Shown here one piece after another: positions 26,948 to 39,100 of a stretch of 64,000 bases of DNA. The notes below the pieces were generated by a model. The model had not been told where the DNA came from, made no database searches, and saw nothing but the letters and a program-made list of their open reading frames with translations. The DNA lies in contig JAECZT010000029.1 in the NCBI GenBank assembly GCA_020055645.1, positions 21,008-85,007 of the forward strand. The letters run 5' to 3'. Every line of letters begins with the position of its first letter. The first letter of the stretch is position 1. A program made the translations under genes and the position numbers. This DNA is from Tomocerus qinae (Eukaryota; Arthropoda; Collembola; Entomobryomorpha; Tomoceridae).

Positions 26948-27015
26948 TCGTACAAGTGTTAAATAATGAATTTTTAAATTTCAAGTCTTGAAAATTATTT
27001 TGTAAGCTTTTTGTC
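26948..27015. repeat. C/Ag hybrid monomer (68 bp)
   Basis: The first part is C (gttaaataatgaattttt, aatttcaagtcttg). It then switches to Ag (aaaattattttgtaag, end gtccc). It stands where Ct and Ag would normally be two monomers, so it removes about one monomer from the hub of the 610-bp unit. Confidence 0.88.
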
Positions 27016-27309
27016 CCGTACAAGTATTAAATCATCAATTTTAACTCTTGAAAATTATTTTTTAAGCTTTTTGGCTCGTAGAAGTTTACAAAATAATTTA
27101 AACTGTTGAATGTTATTTTTTAAGCTTATTGGCTCGTACAAGTATTAAATCATGAATTTTAACTCTTGAAAATTATTTTTTAAGCTTTTTGGCTCGTACA
27201 AGTATTAAAAAATAATTAAAACTGTTGAATGTTATTTTTAAGCTTTTTGGCTCGTACAAGTATTAAAAAATAATTAAAACTGTTGAATGTTATTTTTAAG
27301 CTTTTTGGC

Positions 27310-27368
27310 TCGTACAAGTATTAAATCATGAATAAAAACTGTTGAATGTTATTTTTAAGCTTTTTGGC
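27310..27368. repeat. A/B hybrid monomer (59 bp)
   Basis: It starts as A (tattaaatcatgaat) and continues as the third-B subtype (aaaaactgttgaatgtta). Two 58-bp B monomers with tattaaaaaataatt precede it, so three consecutive positions of the BBB tail have acquired an A-like left end (gtatt in place of gttt). Confidence 0.85.
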
Positions 27369-28563
27369 TCGTACAAGTATTAAATCATGAATTTGAACTC
27401 TTGAAAATTATTTTTTAAGCTTTTTGGCTCGTACAAGTATTAAATCATTAATTTCAACTCTTGAAAATTATTTTTTAAGCTTTTTGGCTCGTACAAGTGT
27501 TAAATTATGAATTACAGCATTTCAAGTGTTGAATATCATTTTTTAAACTTTTACGCCTCGTACAAGTTTTAAATAATGAATTTTTAAATTTCAAGTGTTG
27601 AATATCATTTTTTAAACTTTTACGCCTCGTACAAGTTTTAAATAATGAATTTTTAAATTTCAAGTGTTGAATATCATTTTTTAAACTTTTAGGCCTCGTT
27701 CAAGTGTTAAATAATGAATTTTTAAATTTCAAGTCTTGAATATCATTTTTTTAAACTTTTACGCCTCGTACAAGTGTTTAATTATGAATTTTAAAATTTC
27801 AAGTCTTGAATATCATTTTTTAAACTTTTACGTCTCGTACAAGTGTTAAATTATGAATTTCAACTCTTGAAAATTATTTTGTAAGCTTTTTGTCCCGTAC
27901 AAGTATTATATCATCAATTTTAACTCTTGAAAATTATTTTTTAAGCTTTTTGGCGCGTAGAAGTTTAAAAAATAATTAAAACTGTTGAATGTTATTTTTA
28001 AGCTTTTTGGCTCGTACAAGTATTAAATCATGAATATTAACTCTTGAAAATTATTTTTTAAGCTTTTTGGCTCGTACAAGTTTAAAAAATAATTAAAACT
28101 GTTGAATGTTATTTTTAAGCTTTTTGGCTCGTACAAGTATTAAATCATGAATTTTAACTCTTGAAAACTATTTTTTAAGCTTTTTGGCTCGTACAAGTTT
28201 AAAAAATAATTAAAACTGTTGAATGTTATTTTCAAGCTTTTTTTCACGTACAAGTATTAAATCATGAATTTTAACTCTTGAAAATTATTTTTTAAGCTTT
28301 TTGGCTCGTACAAGTGTTAAATTATGAATTACAGCATTTCAAGTGTTGAATATCATTTTTTAAACTTTTACGCCTCGTACAAGTGTTAAATTATGAATTT
28401 TAAAATTTCAAGTCTTGAATATCATTTTTTAAACTTTTACGTCTCGTACAAGTGTTAAATTATGAATTTCAACTCTGGAAAATTATTTTGTAAGCTTTTT
28501 GTCCCGTACAAGTATTATATCATCAATTTTAACTCTTGAAAATTATTTTTTAAGCTTTTTGGC

Positions 28564-28623
28564 GCGTACAACTATTAAATCATGATTTTTAACTTATGAA
28601 AATTGTTTATTAAGCGTTTTGGC
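28564..28623. repeat. A' monomer, copy 1 of 4
   Basis: A' is a 60-bp A-class monomer with gcgcgtacaact in place of tcgtacaagt, catgatttttaacttatg in the centre, attgttt in place of attattt, and gcgtttt in place of gctttt, which destroys the HindIII site. It always follows the tattatatcatc form of Ac and precedes an A beginning cgcac. The other copies are at 30,523-30,582, 35,774-35,833 and 45,162-45,221. This copy differs by attgtttatt. Confidence 0.9.
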
Positions 28624-30522
28624 TCGCACAAGTATTAAATCGTGAATTTCAACTCTTGAAAATTATTTTTTAAGCTTTTTGGCTCATACAAGTTTAAAAA
28701 ATAATTAAAACTGTTGAATGTTATTTTTAAGCTTTTTGGCTCGTACAAGTATTAAATCATGAATTTTAACTCTTGAAAACTATTTTTTAAGCTTTTTGTC
28801 TCGTACAAGTTTAAAAAATAATTAAAACTGTTGAATGTTATTTTCAAGCTTTTTTTCACATACAAGTATTAAATCATGAATTTTAACTCTTGAAAATTAT
28901 TTTTTAAGCTTTTTGGCTCGTACAAGTGTTAAATTATGAATTACAGCATTTCAAGTGTTGAATATCATTTTTTAAATTTTTACGTCTCGTACAAGTGTTA
29001 TATAATGAATTTTTAAATTTCAAGTGTTGAATATCATTTTTTCAACTTTTACGCCTCGTACAAGTGTTAAATTATGAATTTCAACTCTTGAAAATTATTT
29101 TGTAAGCTTTTTGTCCCGTACAAGTATTATATCATCAATTTTAACTCTTGAAAATTATTTTTTAAGCTTTTTGGCGCGTAGAAGTTTAAAAAATAATTTA
29201 AACTGTTGAATGTTATTTTTAAGCTTTTTGGCTCGTACAAGTATTAAATCATGAATATTAACTCTTGAAAATTATTTTTTAAGCTTTTTGGCTCGTACAA
29301 GTTTAAAAAATAATTAAAACTGTTGAATGTTATTTTTAAGCTTTTTGGCTCGTACAAGTATTAAATCATGAATTTTAACTCTTGAAAACTATTTTTTAAG
29401 CTTTTTGGCTCGTACAAGTTTAAAAAATAATTAAAACTGTTGAATGTTATTTTCAAGCTTTTTTTCACGTACAAGTATTAAATCATGAATTTTAACTCTT
29501 GAAAATTATTTTTTAAGCTTTTTGGCTCGTACAAGTGTTAAATTATGAATTACAGCATTTCAAGTGTTGAATATCATTTTTTAAACTTTTACGCCTCGTA
29601 CAAGTGTTAAATAATGAATTTTTAAATTTCAAGTGTTGAATATCATTTTTTCAACTTTTACGCCTCGTACAAGTGTTAAATAATGAATTTTTAAATTTCA
29701 AGTCTTGAATATCCTTTTTTAAGCTTTTACGCCTCGTACAAGTGTTAAATTAATAATTTTAAAATTTCAAGTCTTGAATATCATTTTTTAAACTTTTACG
29801 TCTCGTACAAGTGTTAAATTATGAATTTCAACTCTTGAAAATTATTTTGTAAGCTTTTTGTCCCGTACAAGTATTGAATCATCAATTTTAACTCTTGAAA
29901 ATTATTTTTTAAGCTTTTTGGCGCTTACAAGTTTAAAAAATAATTAAAACTGTTGAATGTTATTTTTAAGCTTTTTGGCTCGTACAAGTATTAAATCATG
30001 AATATTAACTCTTGAAAATTATTTTTTAAGCTTTTTGGCTCGTACAAGTTTAAAAAATAATTAAAACTGTTGAATGTTTTTTTTAAGCTTTTGGGCTCGT
30101 ACAAGTATTAAATCATGAATTTTAACTCTTGAAAATTATTTTTTAAGCTTTTTGGCTCGTACAAGTATTAAATCATGAATTTTAACTCTTGAGAATTATT
30201 TTTTAATCTTTTTGGCTCGTACAAGTTTAAAAAATAATTAAAACTGTTGAATGATACTTTCAAGCTTTTTGGCCCGTACAAGTATTAAATCATGAATTTC
30301 AACTCTTGAAAATTATTTTGTAAGCTTTTTGGCTCGTACAAGTGTTAAATTATGAATTACAGCATTTCAAGTGTTGAATATCATTTTTTAAACTTTTACG
30401 CCTCGTACAAGTGTTAAATTATGAATTTCAACTCTTGAAAATTATTTTGTAAGCTTTTTGTCCCGTACAAGTATTATATCATCAATTTTAACTCTTGAAA
30501 ATTATTTTTTAAGCTTTTTGGC

Positions 30523-30582
30523 GCGTACAACTATTAAATCATGATTTTTAACTTATAAAAATTGTTTTTTAAGCGTTTTGGC
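30523..30582. repeat. A' monomer, copy 2 of 4
   Basis: This has the same features as the copy at 28,564, with aacttataaaa in place of aacttatgaaa. It lies in a 660-bp unit that lacks Ct, so the Ac-A'-A segment is kept even where the C run is reduced to C* alone. Confidence 0.9.
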
Positions 30583-30993
30583 TCGCACAAGTATTAAATC
30601 ATGAATATTAACTCTTGAAAATTATTTTTTAAGCTTTTTGGCTCGTACAAGTTTAAAAAATAATTAAAACTGTTGAATGTTATTTTTAAGCTTTTTGGCT
30701 CGTACAAGTATTAAATCATGAATTTTAACTCTTGAAAATTATTTTTTAAGCTTTTTGGCTGGCACAAGTTTAAAAAATAATTAAAACTGTTGAATGTTAT
30801 TTTTAAGCTTTTTGGCTCGTACAAGTATTAAATCATGAATTTCAACTCTTGAAAATTATTTTTTAAGCTTTTTGGCTCGTACAAGTTTAAAAAATAATAA
30901 AAACTGTTGAATGTTATTTTTAAGCTTTTTGGCTCGTACAAGTATTAAATCATGAATTGGAACTCTTGAAAATTATTTTTTAAGCTTTTTGGC

Positions 30994-31061
30994 TCGTACA
31001 AGTGTTAAATTATGAATTACAGCATTTCAAGTGTTGAAAATTATTTTTTAAGCTTTTTGGC
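30994..31061. repeat. C*/A hybrid monomer (68 bp)
   Basis: The first half is C* (ttacagcatttcaagtgttg). From ttgaaaattatt onward it is A, ending aagctttttggc. It sits alone between two C* markers, with no tail. The switch point falls in the ttgaa segment common to all classes, consistent with unequal exchange between a C* and an A out of register. Confidence 0.9.
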
Positions 31062-34000
31062 TCGTACAAGTGTTAAATTATGAATTACAGCATTTCAAGT
31101 GTTGAATATCATTTTTTAAACTTTTACGCCTCGTACAAGTTTTAAATAATGAATTTTTAAATTTCAAGTGTTGAATATCATTTTTTAAACTTTTACGCCT
31201 CGTACAAGTGTTAAATAATGAATTTTTAAATTTCAAGTCTTGAATACACTTTTTCAAACTTTTAAGCCTCGTACAAGTGTTAAATTATGAATTTTAAAAT
31301 TTCAAGTCTTGAATATCATTTTTTAAACTTTTACGTCTCGTACAAGTGTTAAATTATGAATTTCAACTCTTGAAAATTATTTTGTAAGCTTTTTGTCCCG
31401 TACAAGTATTATATCATCAATTTTAACTCTTGAAAATTATTTTTTAAGCTTTTTGGCGCGTAGAAGTTTAAAAAATAATTTAAACTGTTGAATGTTATTT
31501 TCAAGCTTTTTTTCACGTACAAGTATTAAATCATGAATTTTAGCTCTTGAAAATTATTTTTTAAGCTTTTTGGCTCAGACAAGTTTAAAAAATAATTAAA
31601 ACTGTTGAATGTTATTTTTAAGCTTTTTGGCTCGTACAAGTATTAAATCATGAATTTTAACTCTTGAAAACTATTTTTTAAGCTTTTTGGCTCGTACAAG
31701 TTTAAAAAATAATTAAAACTGTTGAATGTTATTTTCAAGCTTTTTTTCACGTACAAGTATTAAATCATGAATTTTAGCTCTTGAAAATTATTTTTTAAGC
31801 TTTTTGGCTCGTACAAGTGTTAAATTATGAATTACAGCATTTCAAGTGTTGAATATCATTTTTTAAACTTTTACGCCTCGTACAAGTGTTAAATAATGAA
31901 TTGTTAAATTTCAAGTCTTGAATATCATTTTTTAAACTTTTACGCCTCGTAGAAGTGTTAAATAATGAATTTTTAAATTTCAAGTGTTGAATATCATTTT
32001 TTCAACTTTTACGCCTCGTACAAGTGTTAAATAATGAATTTTTAAATTTCAAGTGTTGAATATCATTTTTTCAACTTTTACGCCTCGTACAAGTGTTAAA
32101 TAATGAATTTTTAAATTTCAAGTCTTGAATATCATTTTTTAAACTTTTACGCCTCGTACAAGTTTTAAATAATGAATTTTTAAATTTCAAGTGTTGAATA
32201 TCATTTTTTAAACTTTTACGCCTCGTACAAGTGTTAAATAATGAATTTTTAAATTTCAAGTCTTGAATACACTTTTTCAAACTTTTAAGCCTCGTACAAG
32301 TGTTAAATTATGAATTTTAAAATTTCAAGTCTTGAATATCATTTTTTAAACTTTTACGTCTCGTACAAGTGTTAAATTATGAATTTCAACTCTTGAAAAT
32401 TATTTTGTAAGCTTTTTGTCCCGTACAAGTATTATATCATCAATTTTAACTCTTGAAAATTATTTTTTAAGCTTTTTGGCGCGTAGAAGTTTAAAAAATA
32501 ATTTAAACTGTTGAATGTTATTTTCAAGCTTTTTTTCACGTACAAGTATTAAATCATGAATTTCAACTCTTGAAAATTATTTTTTAAGCTTTTTGGCTCG
32601 TACAAGTTTAAAAAATAATTAAAACTGTTGAATGTTATTTTTAAGCTTTTTGGCTCGTACAAGTATTAAATCATGAATTTTAACTCTTGAAAACTATTTT
32701 TTAAGCTTTTTGGCTCGTACAAGTTTAAAAAATAATTAAAACTGTTGAATGTTATTTTCAAGCTTTTTTTCACGTACAAGTATTAAATATTGAATTTTAG
32801 CTCTTGAAAATTATTTTTTAAGCTTTTTGGCTCGTACAAGTGTTAAATTATGAATTACAGCATTTCAAGTGTTGAATATCATTTTTTAAACTTTTACGCC
32901 TCGTACAAGTGTTAAATAATGAATTGTTAAATTTCAAGTCTTGAATATCATTTTTTAAACTTTTACGCGTCGTAGAAGTGTTAAATAATGAATTTTTAAA
33001 TTTCAAGTGTTGAATATCATTTTTTCAACTTTTACGCCTCGTACAAGTGTTAAATAATGAATTTTTAAATTTCAAGTCTTGAATATCATTTTTTAAACTT
33101 TTACGCCTCGTACAAGTGTTAAATTATGAATTTTAAAATTTCAAGTCTTGAATATCATTTTTTAAACTTTTACGTCTCGTACAAGTGTTAAATTATGAAT
33201 TTCAACTCTTGAAAATTATTTTGTAAGCTTTTTGTCCCGTACAAGTATTATATCATCAATTTTAACTCTTGAAAATTATTTTTTAAGCTTTTTGGCGCGT
33301 AGAAGTTTAAAAAATAATTTAAACTGTTGAATGTTATTTTTAAGCTTTTTGGCTCGTACAAGTATTAAATCATGAATATTAACTCTTGAAAATTATTTTT
33401 TAAGCTTTTTGGCTCGTACAAGTTTAAAAAATAATTAAAACTGTTGAATGTTATTTTTAAGCTTTTTGGCTCGTACAAGTATTAAATCATGAATTTTAAC
33501 TCTTGAAAACTATTTTTTAAGCTTTTTGGCTCGTACAAGTTTAAAAAATAATTAAAACTGTTGAATGTTATTTTCAAGCTTTTTTTCACGTACAAGTATT
33601 AAATCATGAATTTTAACTCTTGAAAATAATTTTTAAGCTTTTTGGCTCGTACAAGTGTTAAATTATGAATTACAGCATTTCAAGTGTTGAATATCATTTT
33701 TTAAACTTTTACGCCTCGTACAAGTGTTAAATAATGAATTTTTAAATTTCAAGTCTTGAATATCATTTTTTAAACTTTTACGCCTCGTACAAGTGTTAAA
33801 TAATGAATTTTTAAATTTCAAGTCTTGAATATCATTTTTTAAACTTTTACGCCTCGTACAAGTGTTAAATTAATAATTTTAAAATTTCAAGTCTTGAATA
33901 TCATTTTTTAAACTTTTACGTCTCGTACAAGTGTTAAATTATGAATTTCAACTCTTGAAAATTATTTTGTAAGCTTTTTGTCCCGTACAAGTATTGAATC

Positions 34001-34570
34001 ATCAATTTTAACTCTTGAAAATTATTTTTTAAGCTTTTTGGCGCTTACAAGTTTAAAAAATAATTAAAACTGTTGAATGTTAGGTTTAAGCTTGTTGGCT
34101 CGTACAAGTATTAAATCATGAATATTAACTCTTGAAAATTATTTTGTAAGCTTTTTGTCCCGTACAAGTATGAAATCATCAATTTTAACTCTTGAAAATT
34201 ATTTTTTAAGCTTTTTGGCTCGTAGAAGTTTAAAAAATAATTTAAACTGTTGAATGTTATTTTTAAGCTTTTTGGCTCGTACAAGTATTAAATCATGAAT
34301 TTTAACTCTTGAAAATTATTTTTTAAGCTTTTTGGCTCGTACAAGTTTAAAAAATAATTAAAACTGTTGAATGTTATTTTTAAGCTTTTTGGCTCGTACA
34401 AGTATTAAATTATGAATTTTAACTCTTGAAAACTATTTTTTAAGCTTTTTGGCTCGTACAAGTTTAAAACAAAATTAAAACTGTTGAATGTTATTTTCAA
34501 GCTTTTTTTCACGTACAAGTATTAAATCATGAATTTTAGCTCTTGAAAATTATTTTTTAAGCTTTTTGGC
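31062..34570. repeat. HOR block: units 45-48
   Basis: The units are: 31,062-31,808 (747 bp, four C, Ag-Ac, BABABA); 31,809-32,831 (1,023 bp, eight C, the longest C run in the window); 32,832-33,646 (815 bp, five C); and 33,647-34,570 (924 bp, four C, Ag-Ac-B-A-Ac-BABABA, with a second Ac). The first three share gaattttagctc in an A, and the second and third share gaattgttaaat and gtagaagtg in their C runs. They look like one unit type amplified with different numbers of C. Confidence 0.88.
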
Positions 34571-36127
34571 TCGTACAAGTGTTAAATTATGAATTACAGC
34601 ATTTCAAGTGTTGAATATCATTTTTTAAACTTTTACGCCTCGTACAAGTGTTAAATAATGAATTTTTAAATTTCAAGTGTTGAATATCATTTTTTCAACT
34701 TTTACGCCTCGTACAAGTGTTAAATAATGAATTTTTAAATTTCAAGTCTTGAATATCATTTTTTAAACTTTTACGCCTCGTACAAGTGTTAAATAATGAA
34801 TTTTTAAATTTCAAGTGTTGAATATCATTTTTTCAACTTTTACGCCTCGTACAAGTGTTAAATAATGAATTTTTAAATTTCAAGTCTTGAATATCATTTT
34901 TTAAACTTTTACGCCTCGTACAATTGTTAAATTAATAATTTTAAAATTTCAAGTCTTGAATATCATTTTTTAAACTTTTACGTCTCGTACAAGTGTTAAA
35001 TTATGAATTTCAACTCTTGAAAATTATTTTGTAAGCTTTTTGTCCCGTACAAGTATTGAATCATCAATTTTAACTCTTGAAAATTATTTTTTAAGCTTTT
35101 TGGCGCTTACAAGTTTAAAAAATAATTAAAACTGTTGAATGTTATTTTTAAGCTTTTTGGCTCGTACAAGTATTAAATCATGAATATTAACTCTTGAAAA
35201 TTATTTTTTAAGCTTTTTGGCTCGTACAAGTTTAAAAAATAATTAAAACTGTTGAATGTTATTTTTAAGCTTTTTGGCTCGTACAAGTATTAAATCATGA
35301 ATATTAACTCTTGAAAATTATTTTTTAAGCTTTTTGGCTCGCACAAGTATTAAATCAGGAATTTCAACTCTTGAAAATTATTTTTTAAGCTTTTTGGCTC
35401 GTACAAGTTTAAAATATAATTAAAACTGTTGAATGATACTTTCAAGCTTTTTGGCCCGTACAAGTATTAAATCATGAATTTCAACCCTTGAAAATTATTT
35501 TGTAAGCTTTTTGGCTCGTACAAGTGTTAAATTATGAATTACAGCATTTCAAGTGTTGAATATCATTTTTTAAGCTTTTACGCCTCGTACAAGTGTTAAA
35601 TTATGAATTTTAAAATTTCAAGTCTTGAATATCATTTTTTAAACTTTTACGTCTCGTACAAGTGTTAAATTATGAATTTCAACTCTTGAAAATTATTTTG
35701 TAAGCTTTTTGTCCCGTACAAGTATTATATCATCAATTTTAACTCTTGAAAATTATTTTTTAAGCTTTTTGGCGCGTACAACTATTAAATCATGATTTTT
35801 AACTTATGAAAATTGTTTTTTAAGCGTTTTGGCTCGCACAAGTATTAAATCATGAATATTAACTCTTGAAAATTATTTTTTAAGCTTTTTGGCTCGTACA
35901 AGTTTAAAAAATAATTAAAACTGTTGAATGTTATTTTTAAGCTTTTTGGCTCGTACAAGTATTAAATCATGAATTTTAACTCTTGAAAACTATTTTTTAA
36001 GCTTTTTGGCTCGTACAAGTTTAAAAAATAATTAAAACTGTTGAATGTTATTTTCAAGCTTTTTTTCACGTACAAGTATTAAATCATGAATTTTAACTCT
36101 TGAAAATTATTTTTTAAGCTTTTTGGC
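34571..36127. repeat. HOR block: units 49-50
   Basis: Unit 49 (34,571-35,515, 945 bp) has six C, Ag-Ac with end ggcgct, then B-A-B-A-A-B-A. Within its C run a C-C pair is repeated (34,640-34,777 and 34,778-34,915), with gtgttg plus ttcaac in the first member and gtcttg in the second each time. Unit 50 (35,516-36,127, 612 bp) is C*-Ct-Ag-Ac-A'-A-BABA and carries the third A' copy. No other content was found. Confidence 0.87.
35774..35833. repeat. A' monomer, copy 3 of 4
   Basis: This is the A' form with aacttatgaaaattgtttttt, in a 612-bp unit (35,516-36,127). It is followed by the cgcac A with gaatatt, as in copies 2 and 4. Confidence 0.9.
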
Positions 36128-39100
36128 TCGTACAAGTGTTAAATTATGAATTACAGCATTTCAAGTGTTGAATATCATTTTTTAAACTTTTACGCCTCGT
36201 ACAAGTGTTAAATAATGAATTTTTAAATTTCAAGTCTTGAATATCATTTTTTAAACTTTTACGCCTCGTACAAGTGTTAAATAATGAATTTTTAAATTTC
36301 AAGTCTTGAATATCATTTTTTAAACTTTTACGCCTCGTACAAGTGTTAAATAATGAATTTTTAAATTTCAAGTCTTGAATATCATTTTTTAAACTTTTAC
36401 GTCTCGTACAAGTGTTAAATTATGAATTTCAACTCTTCAAAATTATTTTGTAAGATTTTTGTCCCGTACAAGTATTGAATCATCAATTTTAACTCTTGAA
36501 AATTATTTTTTAAGCTTTTTGGCTGGCACAAATATAAAAAATAATTAAAACTGTTGAATGTTATTTTTAAGCTTTTTGGCTCGTACAAGTTTAAAAAATA
36601 ATTAAAACTGTTGAATGTTATTTTTAAGCTTTTTGGCTCGTACAAGTTTAAAAAATAATAAAAACTGTTGAATTTTATTTTTAAGCTTTTTGGCTCGTAC
36701 AAGTATTAAATCATGAATTTGAACTCTTGAAAATTATTTTTTAAGCTTTTTGGCTCGTACAAGTATTAAATCATTAATTTCAACTCTTGAAAATTATTTT
36801 TTAAGCTTTTTGGCTCGTACAAGTGTTAAATTATGAATTACAGCATTTCAAGTGTTGAATATCATTTTTTAAACTTTTACGCCTCGTACAAGTGTTAAAT
36901 TAATAATTTTAAAATTTCAAGTCTTGAATATCATTTTTTAAACTTTTACGTCTCGTACAAGTGTTAAATTATGAATTTCAACTCTTCAAAATTATTTTGT
37001 AAGATTTTTGTCCCGTACAAGTATTGAATCATCAATTTTAACTCTAGAAAATTATTTTTTAAGCTTTTTGGCGCGTAGAAGTTTAAAAAATAATTTAAAC
37101 TGTTGAATGTTATTTTTAAGCTTTTTGGCTCGTACAAGTATTAAATCATGAATATTAACTCTTGAAAATTATTTTTTAAGCTTTTTGGCTGGCACAAATA
37201 TAAAAAATAATTAAAACTGTTGAATGTTATTTTTAAGCTTTTTGGCTCTTACAAGTATTAAATCATGAATTTTAACTCTTGAAAATTATTTTTTAAGCTT
37301 TTTGGCTGGCACAAATATAAAAAATAATTAAAACTGTTGAATGTTATTTTTAAGCTTTTTGGCTCGTACAAGTTTAAAAAATAATTAAAACTGTTGAATG
37401 TTATTTTTAAGCTTTTTGGCTCGTACAAGTTTAAAAAATAATAAAAACTGTTGAATTTTATTTTTAAGCTTTTTGGCTCGTACAAGTATTAAATCATGAA
37501 TTTGAACTCTTGAAAATTATTTTTTAAGCTTTTTGGCTCGTACAAGTATTAAATCATTAATTTCAACTCTTGAAAATTATTTTTTAAGCTTTTTGGCTCG
37601 TACAAGTGTTAAATTATGAATTACAGCATTTCAAGTGTTGAATATCATTTTTTAAACTTTTACGCCTCGTACAAGTGTTAAATTAATAATTTTAAAATTT
37701 CAAGTCTTGAATATCATTTTTTAAACTTTTACGTCTCGTACAAGTGTTAAATTATGAATTTCAACTCTTCAAAATTATTTTGTAAGATTTTTGTCCCGTA
37801 CAAGTATTGAATCATCAATTTTAACTCTAGAAAATTATTTTTTAAGCTTTTTGGCGCGTAGAAGTTTAAAAAATAATTTAAACTGTTGAATGTTATTTTT
37901 AAGCTTTTTGGCTCGTACAAGTATTAAATCATGAATATTAACTCTTGAAAATTATTTTTTAAGCTTTTTGACTCGCACAAGTATTAAATCATGAATTTCA
38001 ACTCTTGAAAATTATTTTGTAAGCTTTTTGGCTCGTACAAGTGTTAAATTATGAATTACAGCATTTCAAGTGTTGAATATCATTTTTTAAACTTTTACGC
38101 CTCGTACAAGTGTTAAATTATGAATTTTAAAATTTCAAGTCTTGAATATCATTTTTTAAACTTTTACGTCTCGTACAAGTGTTAAATTATGAATTTCAAC
38201 TCTTGAAAATTATTTTGTAAGCTTTTTGTCCCGTACAAGTATTAAATCATCAATTTTAACTCTTGAAAATTATTTTTTAAGCTTTTTGGCTCGTAGAAGT
38301 TTAAAAAATAATTTAAACTGTTGAATGTTATTTTTAAGCTTTTTGGCTCTTACAAGTATTAAATCATGAATTTTAACTCTTGAAAATTATTTTTTAACCT
38401 TTTTGGCTGGCACAAATATAAAAAATAATTAAAACTGTTGAATGTTATTTTTAAGCTTTTTGGCTCTTACAAGTATTAAATCATGAATTTTAACTCTTGA
38501 AAATTATTTTTTAAGCTTTTTGGCTGGCACAAATATAAAAAATAATTAAAACTGTTGAATGTTATTTTTAAGCTTTTTGGCTCTTACAAGTATTAAATCA
38601 TGAATTTCAACTCTTGAAAATTATTTTTTAATCTTTTTGGCTCGTACAAGTAAAAAAAACAATTAAAACTGTTGAATGTTATTTTTAAGCTTTTTGGCTC
38701 GTACAAGTATTAAAAAATAATTAAAACTGTTGAATGTTATTTTTAAGCTTTTTGGCTCGTACAAGTTTAAAAAATAATAAAAACTGTTGAATTTTATTTT
38801 TAAGCTTTTTGGCTCGTACAAGTATTAAATCATGAATTTGAACTCTTGAAAATTATTTTTTAAGCTTTTTGGCTCGTACAAGTATTAAATCATTAATTTC
38901 AACTCTTGAAAATTATTTTTTAAGCTTTTTGGCTCGTACAAGTGTTAAATTATGAATTACAGCATTTCAAGTGTTGAATATCATTTTTTAAACTTTTACG
39001 CCTCGTACAAGTTTTAAATAATGAATTTTTAAATTTCAAGTGTTGAATATCATTTTTTAAACTTTTACGCCTCGTACAAGTTTTAAATAATGAATTTTTA

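Larger units (their letters stand above)
25394..28305. repeat. 3,287-bp super-repeat, copy 2 (units 36-39)
   Basis: The units are 667 bp (25,394), 818 bp (26,061), 610 bp (26,879) and 817 bp (27,489), paralleling units 31-34. The eight-T run and gtacaattg recur near 26,330, and gtgtcaaataatg recurs at 22,991 and 26,277. The 610-bp unit is rearranged: it contains a C/A hybrid (26,948-27,015), two 58-bp B monomers with tattaaaaaataatt, and an A/B hybrid (27,310-27,368). The short 386-bp fifth unit is missing and is replaced by a 612-bp unit. Confidence 0.9.
28306..31061. repeat. HOR block: units 40-44
   Basis: The units are: 28,306-28,917 (612 bp, C*-Ct-Ag-Ac-A'-A-BABA); 28,918-29,526 (609 bp, C*-C-Ag-Ac-BABABA); 29,527-30,333 (807 bp, four C, Ag-Ac, B-A-B-A-A-B-A); 30,334-30,993 (660 bp, C*-Ag-Ac-A'-A-BABABA); and 30,994-31,061, a 68-bp C*/A hybrid standing alone between two C* markers. 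The block carries two of the four copies of the rare A' monomer. Confidence 0.88.

Noticed and set aside
32071-32280. Minus-strand open frame of 69 codons with a slightly different amino end
   Set aside because: The start is a TTG in the C variant with acactttttcaaac, and the rest is the C-monomer peptide. It reflects one base change in the repeat and not a gene.
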